From: CAIWHR01 sp963726765
Lineage (GTDB): Bacteria > Pseudomonadota > Gammaproteobacteria > Burkholderiales > Casimicrobiaceae
Reading direction: 5' to 3'
Assembly (NCBI GenBank): GCA_963726765.1
Contig: CAVSDH010000014.1
Location: forward strand, 1 to 64,000
DNA length: 64,000 nt
The notes under the pieces are model-generated. The model was not told the DNA's origin. It ran no database searches and saw only the letters and a list, made by a program, of their open reading frames with translations. Shown here piece after piece: positions 18,579 to 27,028 of this stretch (position 1 is its first letter; each line of letters begins with the position of its first letter). The position numbers and the translations under genes were made by a program.

Positions 18579-19235
18579 ATGTCTCTCGGACTGGTAGGAC
18601 GCAAAATCGGGATGACGCGCATCTTCACCGACGACGGCAGCGCCGTCCCGGTGACCGTGCTCGACGTCGCGAACAACCGCGTTACGCAGATCAAGACGCC
18701 GGAAACCGACGGCTACGCCGCGGTCCAGGTGACGTTCGGCAAGCGGCGCGCCTCGCGCGTTTCGAAGCCGCAGGCCGGCCACCTCGCGAAGGCCGGTGTG
18801 GAAGCGGGCGAGCTGCTGCGCGAATTTCACGTCGCGGCAGGCGAGCTTGCCGAACTCAAGGTGGGCGGCGTGATCGGCGTCGACACGTTCAAGGTCGGCG
18901 AGCTCGTCGACGTGACCGGGACGACCAAGGGACGCGGTTTTTCCGGCGTGATTCGCCGTCACAACTTCAGCTCGAACCGCGCCTCGCACGGCAATTCGCG
19001 CTCGCACAATTCGCCGGGCTCGATCGGCATGGCGCAGGATCCGGGCCGCGTGTTTCCAGGCAAGCGCATGGCCGGCCAATACGGCAACGTGACGCGCACG
19101 ACGCAAACGCTCAAGGTCGTCCGTGTCGACGCCGAGCGCGGCCTGCTGCTGGTGAAGGGCTGCGTGCCCGGCGCGGAGGGTGGCCACATCGTCGTCCGTC
19201 GCGCGGCGAAGACGCCCGCGAAGAAGGGGGCGTGA
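18579..19235 (+). CDS. rplC: 50S ribosomal protein L3
   Basis: L3 is one of the first proteins to assemble on 23S rRNA and reaches the peptidyl transferase centre. It has 218 residues (E. coli 209), starts MSLGLVGRKIGMTRIF and carries the conserved VDVTGTTKGRGFSGVIRRHNF and GSIGMAQDPGRVFPGKRMAGQYG segments. rplD begins two bases after its stop, so coupling is likely. Confidence 0.98.
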   Translation: MSLGLVGRKIGMTRIFTDDGSAVPVTVLDVANNRVTQIKTPETDGYAAVQVTFGKRRASRVSKPQAGHLAKAGVEAGELLREFHVAAGELAELKVGGVIGVDTFKVGELVDVTGTTKGRGFSGVIRRHNFSSNRASHGNSRSHNSPGSIGMAQDPGRVFPGKRMAGQYGNVTRTTQTLKVVRVDAERGLLLVKGCVPGAEGGHIVVRRAAKTPAKKGA

Positions 19236-19237
19236 CC

Positions 19238-19861
19238 ATGGATCTCAAGCTGATCAACGGGGACGGCAAGCCGGCAGCGACCGTCGCCGGGTCGGACGCG
19301 CTGTTCGCGCGCGACTACAACGAGCCGCTCATCCACCAGCTCGTCACCGCGTACCAGGCAAACGCGCGCAGCGGCAATCGCAAGCAGAAGGGCCGCGCCG
19401 ACATCAACAAGTCGCACAAGAAACCGTGGGCCCAGAAGGGCACGGGCCGTGCTCGCGCAGGTCAGGCCAACAGCCCGCTGTGGCGCGGCGGCGGCAAGAT
19501 CTTCCCGAGTTCCCCCGACGAGAACTTCTCGCACAAGGTCAATCGCAAGATGTACCGGGCGGGCGTCGCCGCGATCCTGTCGCAGCTCGTGCGCGAGGGG
19601 CGTCTTGCCGTGATCGACGGCATCGCCATCGAGGCGCCGAAGACGAAGCTCTTTTCGCAGAAGATCAAGGCGCTCGGCCTTACCGGCACCGTGCTTGTCG
19701 TCACGGACCAGTTCGACGACAACCTGTTCCTGTCGTCGCGCAACCTGCCGGACGTGCTGGTGCTCGAAACCCGCGAAGTCGATCCCGTCAGCCTGGTGCG
19801 CTTCAACAACGTGGTGCTGACGAAGGGCGCGCTGACGCAATTCGAGGAGATGCTGGGATGA
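19238..19861 (+). CDS. rplD: 50S ribosomal protein L4
   Basis: L4 lines the exit tunnel and, in E. coli, represses the S10 operon. I chose the ATG at 19238 (MDLKLINGDGKPAAT) over an in-frame GTG at 19232 that would overlap the rplC stop, because the former fits the family N-terminus. This gives 207 residues (E. coli 201). The conserved KKPWAQKGTGRARAG loop lies at about residues 67-81. Its last codons overlap the rplW start (ATGA). Confidence 0.97.
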   Translation: MDLKLINGDGKPAATVAGSDALFARDYNEPLIHQLVTAYQANARSGNRKQKGRADINKSHKKPWAQKGTGRARAGQANSPLWRGGGKIFPSSPDENFSHKVNRKMYRAGVAAILSQLVREGRLAVIDGIAIEAPKTKLFSQKIKALGLTGTVLVVTDQFDDNLFLSSRNLPDVLVLETREVDPVSLVRFNNVVLTKGALTQFEEMLG

Positions 19862-20172
19862 CCACGGTGAGACAGTTCAATTCCGAGCGCCTCGCGGTGG
19901 TGCTGCTTGCGCCGGTCGTGTCCGAGAAGGGCACGTACATCGCCGACAAGCACTCGCAGGTGATCTTCAAGGTCATGCCCGATGCGACCAAGCCGGAGGT
20001 CAAGGCGGCCGTCGAGGCGATGTTCAAGGTCGAAGTGAAAAGCGTCCAGATCGTCAATGTCGGCGGCAAGGTGAAGCGCTTCGGGCAATACACGGGCCGG
20101 CGCCGCAGCTGGAAGAAGGCCTACGTTTGCCTGAAGGCGGGCCAGGAAATCAACTTCGCGGCGGAGAAGTAG
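19858..20172 (+). CDS. rplW: 50S ribosomal protein L23
   Basis: L23 sits at the tunnel exit and is the docking site for SRP and trigger factor. The ATG at 19858 overlaps the rplD stop by four bases (ATGA). The 104-residue protein (E. coli 100) has the typical LLAPVVSEKGTYIADKHSQVIFKV start and the basic RFGQYTGRRRSWKKAYV segment near the C-terminus. rplB begins two bases after the stop. Confidence 0.97.
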   Translation: MTTVRQFNSERLAVVLLAPVVSEKGTYIADKHSQVIFKVMPDATKPEVKAAVEAMFKVEVKSVQIVNVGGKVKRFGQYTGRRRSWKKAYVCLKAGQEINFAAEK

Positions 20173-20174
20173 AT

Positions 20175-21008
20175 ATGCCCCTGCAAAAAGTCAAACCGAC
20201 GTCACCCGGCCGCCGCGCCGTGGTCAAGGTCGTCCACCCGAACCTGTACAAGGGGCGGCCGGTCGACTCGCTCACCGAGAGCCAGAAGCGCGGCTCCGGG
20301 CGCAACAACAACGGCCACATCACGATGCGGCACAAGGGCGGCGGCCACAAGCAGCAATACCGGGTCGTCGACTTCAAGCGCAACAAGGACGAGGTCGCGG
20401 CAAAGGTCGAGCGGCTCGAGTACGACCCGAACCGCAGCGCGCATCTCGCCCTCCTGCTCTACGCCGACGGCGAACGCCGCTACATGATCGCCCCGCGGGG
20501 CGTCACCGTTGGCGCGACGCTGCAGTCAGGTCCCGAAGCGCCGATCAAGCCGGGCAATTGCCTTCCGCTGCGCAACATCCCGGTCGGCACGACGATCCAC
20601 TGCATCGAGATGCTGCCGGGCAAGGGCGCGCAGCTCGCCCGCTCGGCCGGCGCCGGCGTCCAGCTGCTCGCACGCGAAGGCGAGTATGCGCAGCTGCGGC
20701 TGCGCTCGGGCGAGATTCGCAAGGTCCACGTGAACTGCCGCGCAACCATCGGCGAAGTCGGCAACGAGGAACACAGCCTGCGCTCGATCGGCAAGGCCGG
20801 CGCCAACCGCTGGCGCGGCATCCGTCCGACGGTGCGCGCGATTTCGATGAACCCGGTCGACCACCCGATGGGCGGGCGCACCAACGGCGGCGGCGGCCGG
20901 CACCACCCGGTGTCGCCGTGGGGAACGCCGGCCAAGGGCTACAAGACGCGCAAGAACAAGCGCACGGATTCGATGATCGTGCGCCGCCGGCACGCGACCA
21001 AAGGCTAA
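20175..21008 (+). CDS. rplB: 50S ribosomal protein L2
   Basis: L2 is needed for subunit association and peptidyl transferase activity. The ATG at 20175 gives MPLQKVKPTSPGRRAVVKVV, matching the family. Its 277 residues compare with 273 in E. coli. KGGGHKQQYR, VERLEYDPNRSA and the C-terminal NPVDHPMGGR region with its conserved histidine are present. It is intact and packed tightly between rplW and rpsS. Confidence 0.98.
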   Translation: MPLQKVKPTSPGRRAVVKVVHPNLYKGRPVDSLTESQKRGSGRNNNGHITMRHKGGGHKQQYRVVDFKRNKDEVAAKVERLEYDPNRSAHLALLLYADGERRYMIAPRGVTVGATLQSGPEAPIKPGNCLPLRNIPVGTTIHCIEMLPGKGAQLARSAGAGVQLLAREGEYAQLRLRSGEIRKVHVNCRATIGEVGNEEHSLRSIGKAGANRWRGIRPTVRAISMNPVDHPMGGRTNGGGGRHHPVSPWGTPAKGYKTRKNKRTDSMIVRRRHATKG

Positions 21009-21025
21009 ACGAGGGGTAATCCGAG

Positions 21026-21322
21026 ATGTCACGCTCGATCAAGAAGGGTCCGTTCGTCGATGGCCACCTGCTCGCCAAGGTGGACGCCGCGCGCGCGACC
21101 AACGACAAGAAGCCGATCAAGACCTGGTCTCGCCGGTCGACGATCACGCCCGATTTCGTGGGCCTCACGATCGCCGTCCACAACGGCAAGCAGCACATCC
21201 CGGTGTACGTGTCCGAGAACATGGTCGGCCACAAGCTCGGCGAATTCGCGCTGACCCGCACGTTCAAGGGACATTCGTCCGACAAGAAGGTCGCGGCGCC
21301 CGCGGCGCAGGCAAAGAAGTAG
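21026..21322 (+). CDS. rpsS: 30S ribosomal protein S19
   Basis: S19 forms a complex with S13 in the small-subunit head. It has 98 residues (E. coli 92) and starts MSRSIKKGPFVDGHL. RRSTITPDFVGLTIAVHNGKQ and GHKLGEFALTRTFKGH are typical. The short Ala/Lys-rich tail (VAAPAAQAKK) is slightly longer than in E. coli. A GAGG-type site precedes the ATG. Confidence 0.98.
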   Translation: MSRSIKKGPFVDGHLLAKVDAARATNDKKPIKTWSRRSTITPDFVGLTIAVHNGKQHIPVYVSENMVGHKLGEFALTRTFKGHSSDKKVAAPAAQAKK

Positions 21323-21331
21323 GAGAACGCG

Positions 21332-21667
21332 ATGGAAACCAAGGCAATCCTGCGCGGCGTCCGGCTGTCGGCCCAGAAGGGGCGGCTCGTCGCCGACCAG
21401 ATCCGCGGCCTGCCGGTCGACAAGGCGCTCAACGTCCTCGCCTTCAGCCCGAAGAAGGGCGCCGTGATCATCAAGAAGGTGCTCGAGTCGGCGATCGCCA
21501 ACGCCGAGCACAACGACGGCGCCGACGTCGACGAGCTCCGCGTGAAGACGATCTACGTCGACAAGGCCGAGAGCCTTCGCCGCTTCACCGCGCGCGCCAA
21601 GGGCCGTGGCAACGTCATCCTGAAGCAGACCTGCCACATCCACGTCGTCGTCGGCGACGGCAAATAA
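21332..21667 (+). CDS. rplV: 50S ribosomal protein L22
   Basis: L22 reaches into the exit tunnel near the macrolide site. The 111 residues match the family (E. coli 110). It starts METKAILRGVRLSAQKGRLVADQIRG and ends with the conserved RRFTARAKGRGNVILKQTCHIHVVVGD region, which holds the tunnel beta-hairpin; no insertion or deletion typical of macrolide resistance is apparent. AGGAG lies before the ATG. Confidence 0.98.
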   Translation: METKAILRGVRLSAQKGRLVADQIRGLPVDKALNVLAFSPKKGAVIIKKVLESAIANAEHNDGADVDELRVKTIYVDKAESLRRFTARAKGRGNVILKQTCHIHVVVGDGK

Positions 21668-21676
21668 GGAAACAGC

Positions 21677-22393
21677 ATGGGACAGAAAATCCATCCGACC
21701 GGATTCCGCCTCGCCGTCACGCGCAACTGGACGTCGAAGTGGTTCGCCAACAGCAAGAATTTTGCGCCGACGCTGAAGGAAGACATCAAGGTCCGCGAGT
21801 ACCTGAAGAAGAAGCTCGGCCATGCCTCGGTCGGCAAGATCACCATCGAGCGCCCGGCGAAGAATGCGCGGATCACGATCCACAGCGCCCGGCCGGGTGT
21901 GGTCATCGGCAAGAAGGGCGAGGACATCGAAACGTTGCGCGCCGACCTGCGCCGGATGATGGGCGGCGAGGTCGGGCTCAACATCGAGGAAATCCGCAAG
22001 CCCGAGATCGACGCCCAGCTGATCGCCGACTCGATCGGCCAGCAGCTCGAAAAGCGGATCATGTTCCGCCGGGCGATGAAGCGCGCGATGCAGAACGCAA
22101 TGCGCCTCGGCGCGCAGGGCATCAAGATCATGTGCGCGGGACGGCTGAACGGCATCGAAATCGCACGGACCGAGTGGTACCGCGAAGGTCGGGTGCCGCT
22201 TCACACGTTGCGCGCCGACATCGATTATGGTTTCTCCGAGGCGCGCACGACCTACGGCGTGATCGGCATCAAGGTTTGGGTGTTCAAGGGCGAGGTGCTG
22301 GCGCACAACGCGGAACCGGCGGCCCCTGCCCCGGCGCCGGAAGCGCCGAAGCGTCCGCGCCGAGCGGGAGTGAAGAATGCTGCAGCCAGCTAG
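21677..22393 (+). CDS. rpsC: 30S ribosomal protein S3
   Basis: S3 helps form the mRNA entry tunnel. It has 238 residues (E. coli 233). The N-terminus is MGQKIHPTGFRLAVTRNW, and the KH domain has the VVIGKKGEDIE (GxxG-type) loop at about residues 75-85. The C-terminal tail is Ala/Pro-rich. Its last 17 bases overlap the rplP start. Confidence 0.98.
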   Translation: MGQKIHPTGFRLAVTRNWTSKWFANSKNFAPTLKEDIKVREYLKKKLGHASVGKITIERPAKNARITIHSARPGVVIGKKGEDIETLRADLRRMMGGEVGLNIEEIRKPEIDAQLIADSIGQQLEKRIMFRRAMKRAMQNAMRLGAQGIKIMCAGRLNGIEIARTEWYREGRVPLHTLRADIDYGFSEARTTYGVIGIKVWVFKGEVLAHNAEPAAPAPAPEAPKRPRRAGVKNAAAS

Positions 22394-22793
22394 AAGGAAG
22401 TACCGCAAGGAACAGAAGGGCCGCAACAAGGGCGTTGCGACCATCGGCAACAAGGTGAGCTTCGGCGAATACGGCTTGAAGGCCGTCGGCCGCGGACGCC
22501 TCACCGCGCGCCAGATCGAAGCGGCGCGGCGGGCGATGACGCGCCACATCAAGCGCGGCGGTCGCGTCTGGATCCGGATTTTCCCGGACAAGCCGGTGTC
22601 GCAGAAGCCGGCCGAGGTCCGCATGGGCAACGGCAAGGGCAACCCCGAGTATTACGTTGCGGAGATCGTTCCCGGCAAGGTGCTCTACGAGATGGACGGC
22701 GTCGAGGAGATCGTGGCGCGGGAGGCGTTCGCGCTTGCCGCGGCCAAGCTGCCGATCCGCACGACGTTCATCCACCGCCTGGTCGGCGGCTGA
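22377..22793 (+). CDS. rplP: 50S ribosomal protein L16
   Basis: L16 contacts A-site tRNA. It has 138 residues (E. coli 136), begins MLQPARRKYRKEQKGRNKG and contains FGEYGLKAVGRGRLTARQIEAARRA and the GGRVWIRIFPDKPVSQKPAEVRMG core. The ATG lies inside the end of rpsC with a 17-base overlap, so translation of the two is probably coupled. Confidence 0.98.
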   Translation: MLQPARRKYRKEQKGRNKGVATIGNKVSFGEYGLKAVGRGRLTARQIEAARRAMTRHIKRGGRVWIRIFPDKPVSQKPAEVRMGNGKGNPEYYVAEIVPGKVLYEMDGVEEIVAREAFALAAAKLPIRTTFIHRLVGG

Positions 22794-22804
22794 CGGAGGA
22801 CTCG

Positions 22805-23002
22805 ATGAAGATTGCGCAGACCAAGAAGGCTCTCGCGGCAAAGTCGCCGGCGGAGCTGAAGACCGAGCTCGACGCGCTCCTCAAGGAGCAGTTCGGGCTG
22901 CGGATGCAGAACGCAACCCAGCAGCTCGCGAACAACGCGAAGATCAAGCTCGTGCGCCGCAATATCGCGCGCACGCGCACGCTGATCCACCAGAAGGGTT
23001 AG
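22805..23002 (+). CDS. rpmC: 50S ribosomal protein L29
   Basis: L29 is a small helical-hairpin protein beside the tunnel exit. It has 65 residues (E. coli 63). The conserved LLKEQFGLRMQNATQQL segment and the NIARTRTLI C-terminal helix identify it. GGAGG precedes the ATG, and rpsQ follows after 14 bases. Confidence 0.97.
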   Translation: MKIAQTKKALAAKSPAELKTELDALLKEQFGLRMQNATQQLANNAKIKLVRRNIARTRTLIHQKG

Positions 23003-23016
23003 AGGGCACGACCACC

Positions 23017-23313
23017 ATGACCGAACAGACGCAGGCCGGGACTGCCCCGGCGCCCAAGAAGACCATCGTCCACACGCTCACGGGCCGGGTGGTCAGCGAC
23101 AAGATGGACAAGACCGTCACGGTCCTGGTCGAGCGGCGCGTGAAGCATCCGCTCTACGGCAAGGTCGTCACGAAGAGTCACAAGTTCCACGCGCACGACG
23201 AGAAGAACGAGTTCAAGGAGGGCGATCTGGTCGAGATCGAGGCCTGCCGGAAGCTGGCCAAGACGAAGGCCTACCGGGTCACCCGCCTGATCGAAAAGGC
23301 AAAGGAGATCTAA
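23017..23313 (+). CDS. rpsQ: 30S ribosomal protein S17
   Basis: S17 is a primary 16S rRNA-binding protein. The ATG at 23017 gives 98 residues, longer than E. coli (84) because of an N-terminal Thr/Ala/Pro extension (MTEQTQAGTAPAPKKTIVH). The core LTGRVVSDKMDKTVTVLVER and KFHAHDE segments are typical. It is the last gene before a promoter-containing spacer, so it likely ends the S10 transcription unit. Confidence 0.96.
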   Translation: MTEQTQAGTAPAPKKTIVHTLTGRVVSDKMDKTVTVLVERRVKHPLYGKVVTKSHKFHAHDEKNEFKEGDLVEIEACRKLAKTKAYRVTRLIEKAKEI

Positions 23314-23334
23314 CTCCTTGATTCAGAAACAGGG

Positions 23335-23374
23335 TTGCAGAAGCAGGGAAACGCTGTCATAATTTTCGTTTCCC
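23335..23374 (+). promoter_or_regulatory. spc-operon promoter overlapped by an inverted repeat
   Basis: TTGCAG (23335-23340), a 17-base spacer and CATAAT (23358-23363) make a good sigma70 promoter in the 211-base rpsQ-rplN spacer, where E. coli has its spc promoter. GGGAAACG (23346-23353) and CGTTTCCC (23367-23374) form a perfect 8-base inverted repeat whose 13-base centre contains the -10 box, so it could be an operator. Confidence 0.65.
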
Positions 23375-23524
23375 CGACGCTGCCCTGACGTTTCAAATCA
23401 CGGGCCGCGCCGCGGGTCTTCCCCGGACGGGGTCCAAAACTGGCCGCGGCATCTTTTCGCCGCGACCGTCGCCGCATTTTTCCACGCGGCGCCGGCGCGC
23501 ACCGCGGGTTAAGTTGGAGAAGCA

Positions 23525-23893
23525 ATGATCCAGATGCAATCGATGCTGGAGGTCGCCGACAACACCGGCGCCCGCCGAGTCATGTGTATCAAGGTGCTGG
23601 GCGGCTCCAAGCGCCGCTACGCGCACATCGGCGACGTGATCAAGGTCAGCATCAAGGATGCGGCCCCGCGCGGTCGCGTCAAGAAGGGCGAAATCTACAA
23701 CGCCGTCGTGGTGCGCACGCGCCACGGCGTGCGCCGCGACGACGGCGCCAGGGTTCGCTTCGACACGAACGCGGCCGTGCTGCTCACCCCGAAACTCGAG
23801 CCGATCGGCACCCGCATATTCGGGCCGGTCACGCGCGAGCTGCGCACCGAGCGGTTCATGAAGATCGTGTCGCTGGCGCCGGAAGTGCTGTAA
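23525..23893 (+). CDS. rplN: 50S ribosomal protein L14
   Basis: L14 lies at the subunit interface. The 122 residues equal the usual length. It starts MIQMQSMLEVADNTGARRVMCIKVLGG and contains the GRVKKGEIYNAVVVRTRHGVRR and GTRIFGPVTRELR segments. It opens the spc gene set; GGAG precedes the ATG. The leader between the promoter and this gene is about 155 bases. Confidence 0.98.
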   Translation: MIQMQSMLEVADNTGARRVMCIKVLGGSKRRYAHIGDVIKVSIKDAAPRGRVKKGEIYNAVVVRTRHGVRRDDGARVRFDTNAAVLLTPKLEPIGTRIFGPVTRELRTERFMKIVSLAPEVL

Positions 23894-23915
23894 GCGGAAA
23901 CTGCGGGAGCATCGA

Positions 23916-24230
23916 ATGCGCAAGATCAAGAAGGGCGACAACGTCGTCGTCATCGCCGGCCGCGACAAGGGCAAGCGTGGCCAGGTCACGCTCGTTTCGG
24001 CCACGCACGTCGTCGTCGCCGGCGTGAACCAGGTGAAGAAGAGCCAGCGGCCCAATCCGATGAAGGGCGAGCAGGGCGGCATCGTCAGCAAGGACATGCC
24101 GCTCCACATCTCCAACGTCGCGCTGTGGAATCCGGTGACGCAGAAAGCCGACCGCGTCGGCATCCGCATCCTCGACGACGGCCGCAGGGTCCGCTTCTAC
24201 AAGTCCAACGGCGAGCAGATCACCGCGTAA
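23916..24230 (+). CDS. rplX: 50S ribosomal protein L24
   Basis: L24 initiates 50S assembly. It has 104 residues, the E. coli length. The KOW motif (KGDNVVVIAGRDKGKRGQV) at about residues 6-24 and the GGIVSKDMPLHISNVALWNP segment are typical. GGGAG precedes the ATG. It sits 22 bases after rplN and 12 bases before rplE. Confidence 0.98.
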   Translation: MRKIKKGDNVVVIAGRDKGKRGQVTLVSATHVVVAGVNQVKKSQRPNPMKGEQGGIVSKDMPLHISNVALWNPVTQKADRVGIRILDDGRRVRFYKSNGEQITA

Positions 24231-24242
24231 CGAGAGACAGCC

Positions 24243-24782
24243 ATGGCCCGCCTCAAGGAAATCTACAGGAACGAAATCGTCCCCGCGCTCACCAAGCAGT
24301 TCGGGTACAAGTCGACGATGGAAGTGCCGCGTATCACCAAGATCGTCCTCAACATGGGTGTGGGCGAGGCGACCGGCGACAAGAAGCTGCTCGAGAACGC
24401 GGCGAGCGACATGCAGAAGGTGTCGGGACAAAAGCCGGTGATCACCAAGGCGAAGAAGGCGATCGCCGCCTTCAAGATCCGCGAGGGCTATCCGATCGGC
24501 TGCATGGTGACGCTGCGGCAGGAGCGGATGTACGAATTTCTCGACCGCCTCGTCTCGATCTCGCTGCCACGGGTGCGGGACTTCCGGGGCGTGTCCGGCC
24601 GCTCGTTCGACGGCCGCGGAAACTTCAACATGGGCGTCAAGGAACAGATCATCTTTCCCGAGATCGAGTACGACAAGATCGACACGATCCGCGGGATGAA
24701 CATCACCATCGCGACGACCGCGAAGACCGACGCGGAGGCGAAGGCGCTGCTGGCCGCGTTCCGCTTCCCGTTCAAGAACTGA
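24243..24782 (+). CDS. rplE: 50S ribosomal protein L5
   Basis: L5 binds 5S rRNA and the P-site tRNA. The 179 residues equal the E. coli length. MEVPRITKIVLNMGVGEA, KSRDF-type GVRDFRGVSGRSFDGRGNF and FPEIEYDKIDTIRGMNI mark the family. In E. coli S8 represses the spc operon by binding at the rplE start; I did not identify that RNA site here. Confidence 0.98.
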   Translation: MARLKEIYRNEIVPALTKQFGYKSTMEVPRITKIVLNMGVGEATGDKKLLENAASDMQKVSGQKPVITKAKKAIAAFKIREGYPIGCMVTLRQERMYEFLDRLVSISLPRVRDFRGVSGRSFDGRGNFNMGVKEQIIFPEIEYDKIDTIRGMNITIATTAKTDAEAKALLAAFRFPFKN

Positions 24783-24789
24783 GGACCTC

Positions 24790-25095
24790 ATGGCGAAACT
24801 GTCCCTGATCAACCGCGACGAGAAGCGCCGCGCCCTGGTGAAGAAATTCGCCAAGAAGCGCGCGATGCTGGTCGCCATCATGAACAACACCAAGGCGTCC
24901 GACGAGGACCGCATGGCAGCGCGCCTCAAGGTGCAGCAGCTGCCGCGCAACGCGAATCCGACTCGCTTGCGCAACCGCTGCGCGATCACCGGCCGCCCGC
25001 GCGGCTATTTCCGCAAGTTCGGCCTCGGCCGCAACAAGCTGCGGGAATTCGCCATGCGCGGCGAGGTGCCGGGCGTCGTCAAGGCCAGCTGGTGA
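24790..25095 (+). CDS. rpsN: 30S ribosomal protein S14
   Basis: This is the long, zinc-free form of S14 (101 residues, as in E. coli). It starts MAKLSLINRDEKRRALVKKFAKKR. The C-terminal region carries NRCAITGRPRGYFRKFGLGRNKLREFAMRGEVPGVVKASW but lacks the CxxC pairs of the short zinc form. GAGG lies before the ATG. Confidence 0.98.
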   Translation: MAKLSLINRDEKRRALVKKFAKKRAMLVAIMNNTKASDEDRMAARLKVQQLPRNANPTRLRNRCAITGRPRGYFRKFGLGRNKLREFAMRGEVPGVVKASW

Positions 25096-25132
25096 TGTAC
25101 CCAACTGAGCGTACGGGAACGAGGGTGAACCG

Positions 25133-25528
25133 ATGAGTATGACCGATCCGATCGCCGACATGCTGACGCGCATCCGCAATGCGCAGATGGTCGAGCAGAC
25201 CGTCGTCGTGATGCCGTCGTCGAAGGTCAAGCTGGCCATCGCGAAAGTGCTGAAGGACGAAGGCTACATCGAGGGCTTCAAGGTCTCGGGCGAGGCCGCG
25301 AAGTCCGTGCTCGAGATCGCGCTTCGCTATTACGCGGGGCGGCCGGTGATCGAGAAGATCGAGCGCGTCTCGAAGCCGGGACTGCGCATCTACAAGGGCA
25401 AGGACGAGATCCCGCGCGTGATGAACGGCCTCGGCATCGCCATCGTCTCGACGTCGCACGGCGTGATGACCGACCGCAAGGCGCGCGCCTCCGGCGTCGG
25501 CGGCGAAGTGCTCTGCATCGTCGCCTAA
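25133..25528 (+). CDS. rpsH: 30S ribosomal protein S8
   Basis: S8 binds the 16S central domain and is the usual repressor of the spc operon. It has 131 residues (E. coli 130). It starts MSMTDPIADMLTRIRNAQ, and the C-terminal signature GLGIAIVSTSHGVMTDRKAR is present near residues 100-119. The final VGGEVLCIVA is typical. Confidence 0.98.
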   Translation: MSMTDPIADMLTRIRNAQMVEQTVVVMPSSKVKLAIAKVLKDEGYIEGFKVSGEAAKSVLEIALRYYAGRPVIEKIERVSKPGLRIYKGKDEIPRVMNGLGIAIVSTSHGVMTDRKARASGVGGEVLCIVA

Positions 25529-25566
25529 GCGGCAACCGAGCGGAAATAGAGCGACAAGGAACAACG

Positions 25567-26094
25567 ATGTCTCGCATCGGCAACAACCCCATTCCGCTGC
25601 CCGCCAAGGTCGAAGTGACGCTGGCTGCCGGCTCGATCACCGTCAAGGGTCCGCTCGGCTCGCTGACGCGCACGTACGGAAGCAGCGTCTCCATCGAGAA
25701 GAACGGCGACACGCTGGTGTGCAAGGCTGCCAACGAGGAAGCACGGCCGATGCACGGCACGCTGCGCGCGCTGGTGGCGAACATGGTCAAGGGCGTCACC
25801 GCCGGCTTCGAGAAGAAGCTGACGCTGGTCGGCGTGGGCTTTCGCGCGCAGGCCGCCGGCGACAAGATCAACCTGTCGCTCGGTTTTTCGCACCCGGTCG
25901 TCCATCAGATGCCCAAGGGCGTCAAGGTCGAAACCCCGGTGCAGACCGAAATCCTGGTCAAGGGCATCGACAAGCAGCAGGTCGGCCAGGTCGCGGCGGA
26001 GATCCGCGCGTACCGCCCGCCGGAGCCGTACAAGGGCAAGGGCGTCCGCTATCACGACGAACGCGTAGTGATCAAAGAAACGAAGAAGAAGTAA
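25567..26094 (+). CDS. rplF: 50S ribosomal protein L6
   Basis: L6 sits near the factor-binding site. The 175 residues (E. coli 177) start MSRIGNNPIPLPAKVEV. The core has the GFEKKLTLVGVGFRAQ stretch, and the C-terminal signature is RPPEPYKGKGVRYHDE. It is intact and lies 38 bases after rpsH and 21 bases before rplR. Confidence 0.98.
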   Translation: MSRIGNNPIPLPAKVEVTLAAGSITVKGPLGSLTRTYGSSVSIEKNGDTLVCKAANEEARPMHGTLRALVANMVKGVTAGFEKKLTLVGVGFRAQAAGDKINLSLGFSHPVVHQMPKGVKVETPVQTEILVKGIDKQQVGQVAAEIRAYRPPEPYKGKGVRYHDERVVIKETKKK

Positions 26095-26115
26095 GCCCGA
26101 GGATAGGGGTCACCG

Positions 26116-26470
26116 ATGAACAAGAGAGAAGCTCGAGTCCGCCGCGCCCGCAAGACCCGGCCGCGCATCGCCGAGCAGCGCGCCATGCGGCTGGTCGTGA
26201 GTCGCTCGAACTGCCACATCTACGCGCAGATCGTCGCGCCGACGGGCGACAAGGTGCTCGCCAGCGCTTCGACGCTCGAAGCCGAGGTGCGCAAGGACGT
26301 GAAGAACGGCGGCAACAAGGCCGCGGCGGCGGTGGTGGGCACGCGGATCGCCGAACGCGCGAAGGCGCTCGGCGATCGAGACGGTCGCGTTCGATCGCTC
26401 GGGTTACCGGTACCACGGCCGCGTCCAGGCGCTGGCCGACGCGGCCCGCGAGCACGGTCTCAAGTTCTGA
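26116..26470 (+). CDS. rplR: 50S ribosomal protein L18 (one-base insertion at about 26374)
   Basis: L18 binds 5S rRNA with L5. The first 86 residues read normally (MNKREARVRRARKTRPRIAEQRAMRLVV ... RIAERAKALG). At about 26374 an extra G between GGC and ATC GAG ACG shifts the frame. Removing it restores GIETVAFDRSGYRYHGRVQALADAAREHGLKF and exactly 117 residues, the E. coli length. The uncorrected frame would run into rpsE. The exact fit of length and C-terminus supports an assembly insertion. Confidence 0.96.
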
Positions 26471-26501
26471 CGCGGCGAAGACGAAACGACAAGGGTCCGA
26501 C

Positions 26502-27026
26502 ATGGCACGAATGCAGCAACGGCAGCAGCAGCAGGACGAGCGCGGCGACGGCCTCAAGGAAAAGATGATCGCGATCAACCGCGTCACCAAGGTGGTGAAG
26601 GGCGGGCGGATCCTCGCGTTCGCGGCGCTCACCGTCGTCGGCGACGGCAACGGCCGCGTCGGCATGGGCAAGGGCAAGGCGAAGGAAGTCCCGGTGGCCG
26701 TGCAGAAGGCGATGGACGAGGCGCGCCGCAGGATGATCAAGGTCAACCTCAAGAACGGCACGGTGCATCACGCGGTCGAGGGCCGACACGGCGCGACCAA
26801 GGTGTTCATGCAGCCGGCGGCGGATGGCACCGGCGTGATCGCCGGCGGACCGATGCGCGCCGTGTGCGAAGTGGTCGGCGTCACCAACGTGCTCGCCAAA
26901 TGCCACGGGTCGACCAATCCGTACAACCTCGTGCGCGCAACGCTGAACGCGCTCTCGAACCTCAATTCGCCGGCCGAGATCGCCGCCAAGCGCGGGATCA
27001 CGGTCGAGCAGCTGATGGGGGCGTGA
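26502..27026 (+). CDS. rpsE: 30S ribosomal protein S5
   Basis: S5 contributes to decoding fidelity. The ATG at 26502 gives 174 residues (E. coli 167), with a Gln-rich N-terminus (MARMQQRQQQQDERGDG) followed by GLKEKMIAINRVTKVVKGGR, the start of the core. VGDGNGRVGMGKGKAKEVP and CHGSTNPYNLVRATLNAL are family marks. Confidence 0.98.
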   Translation: MARMQQRQQQQDERGDGLKEKMIAINRVTKVVKGGRILAFAALTVVGDGNGRVGMGKGKAKEVPVAVQKAMDEARRRMIKVNLKNGTVHHAVEGRHGATKVFMQPAADGTGVIAGGPMRAVCEVVGVTNVLAKCHGSTNPYNLVRATLNALSNLNSPAEIAAKRGITVEQLMGA

Positions 27027-27028
27027 CC

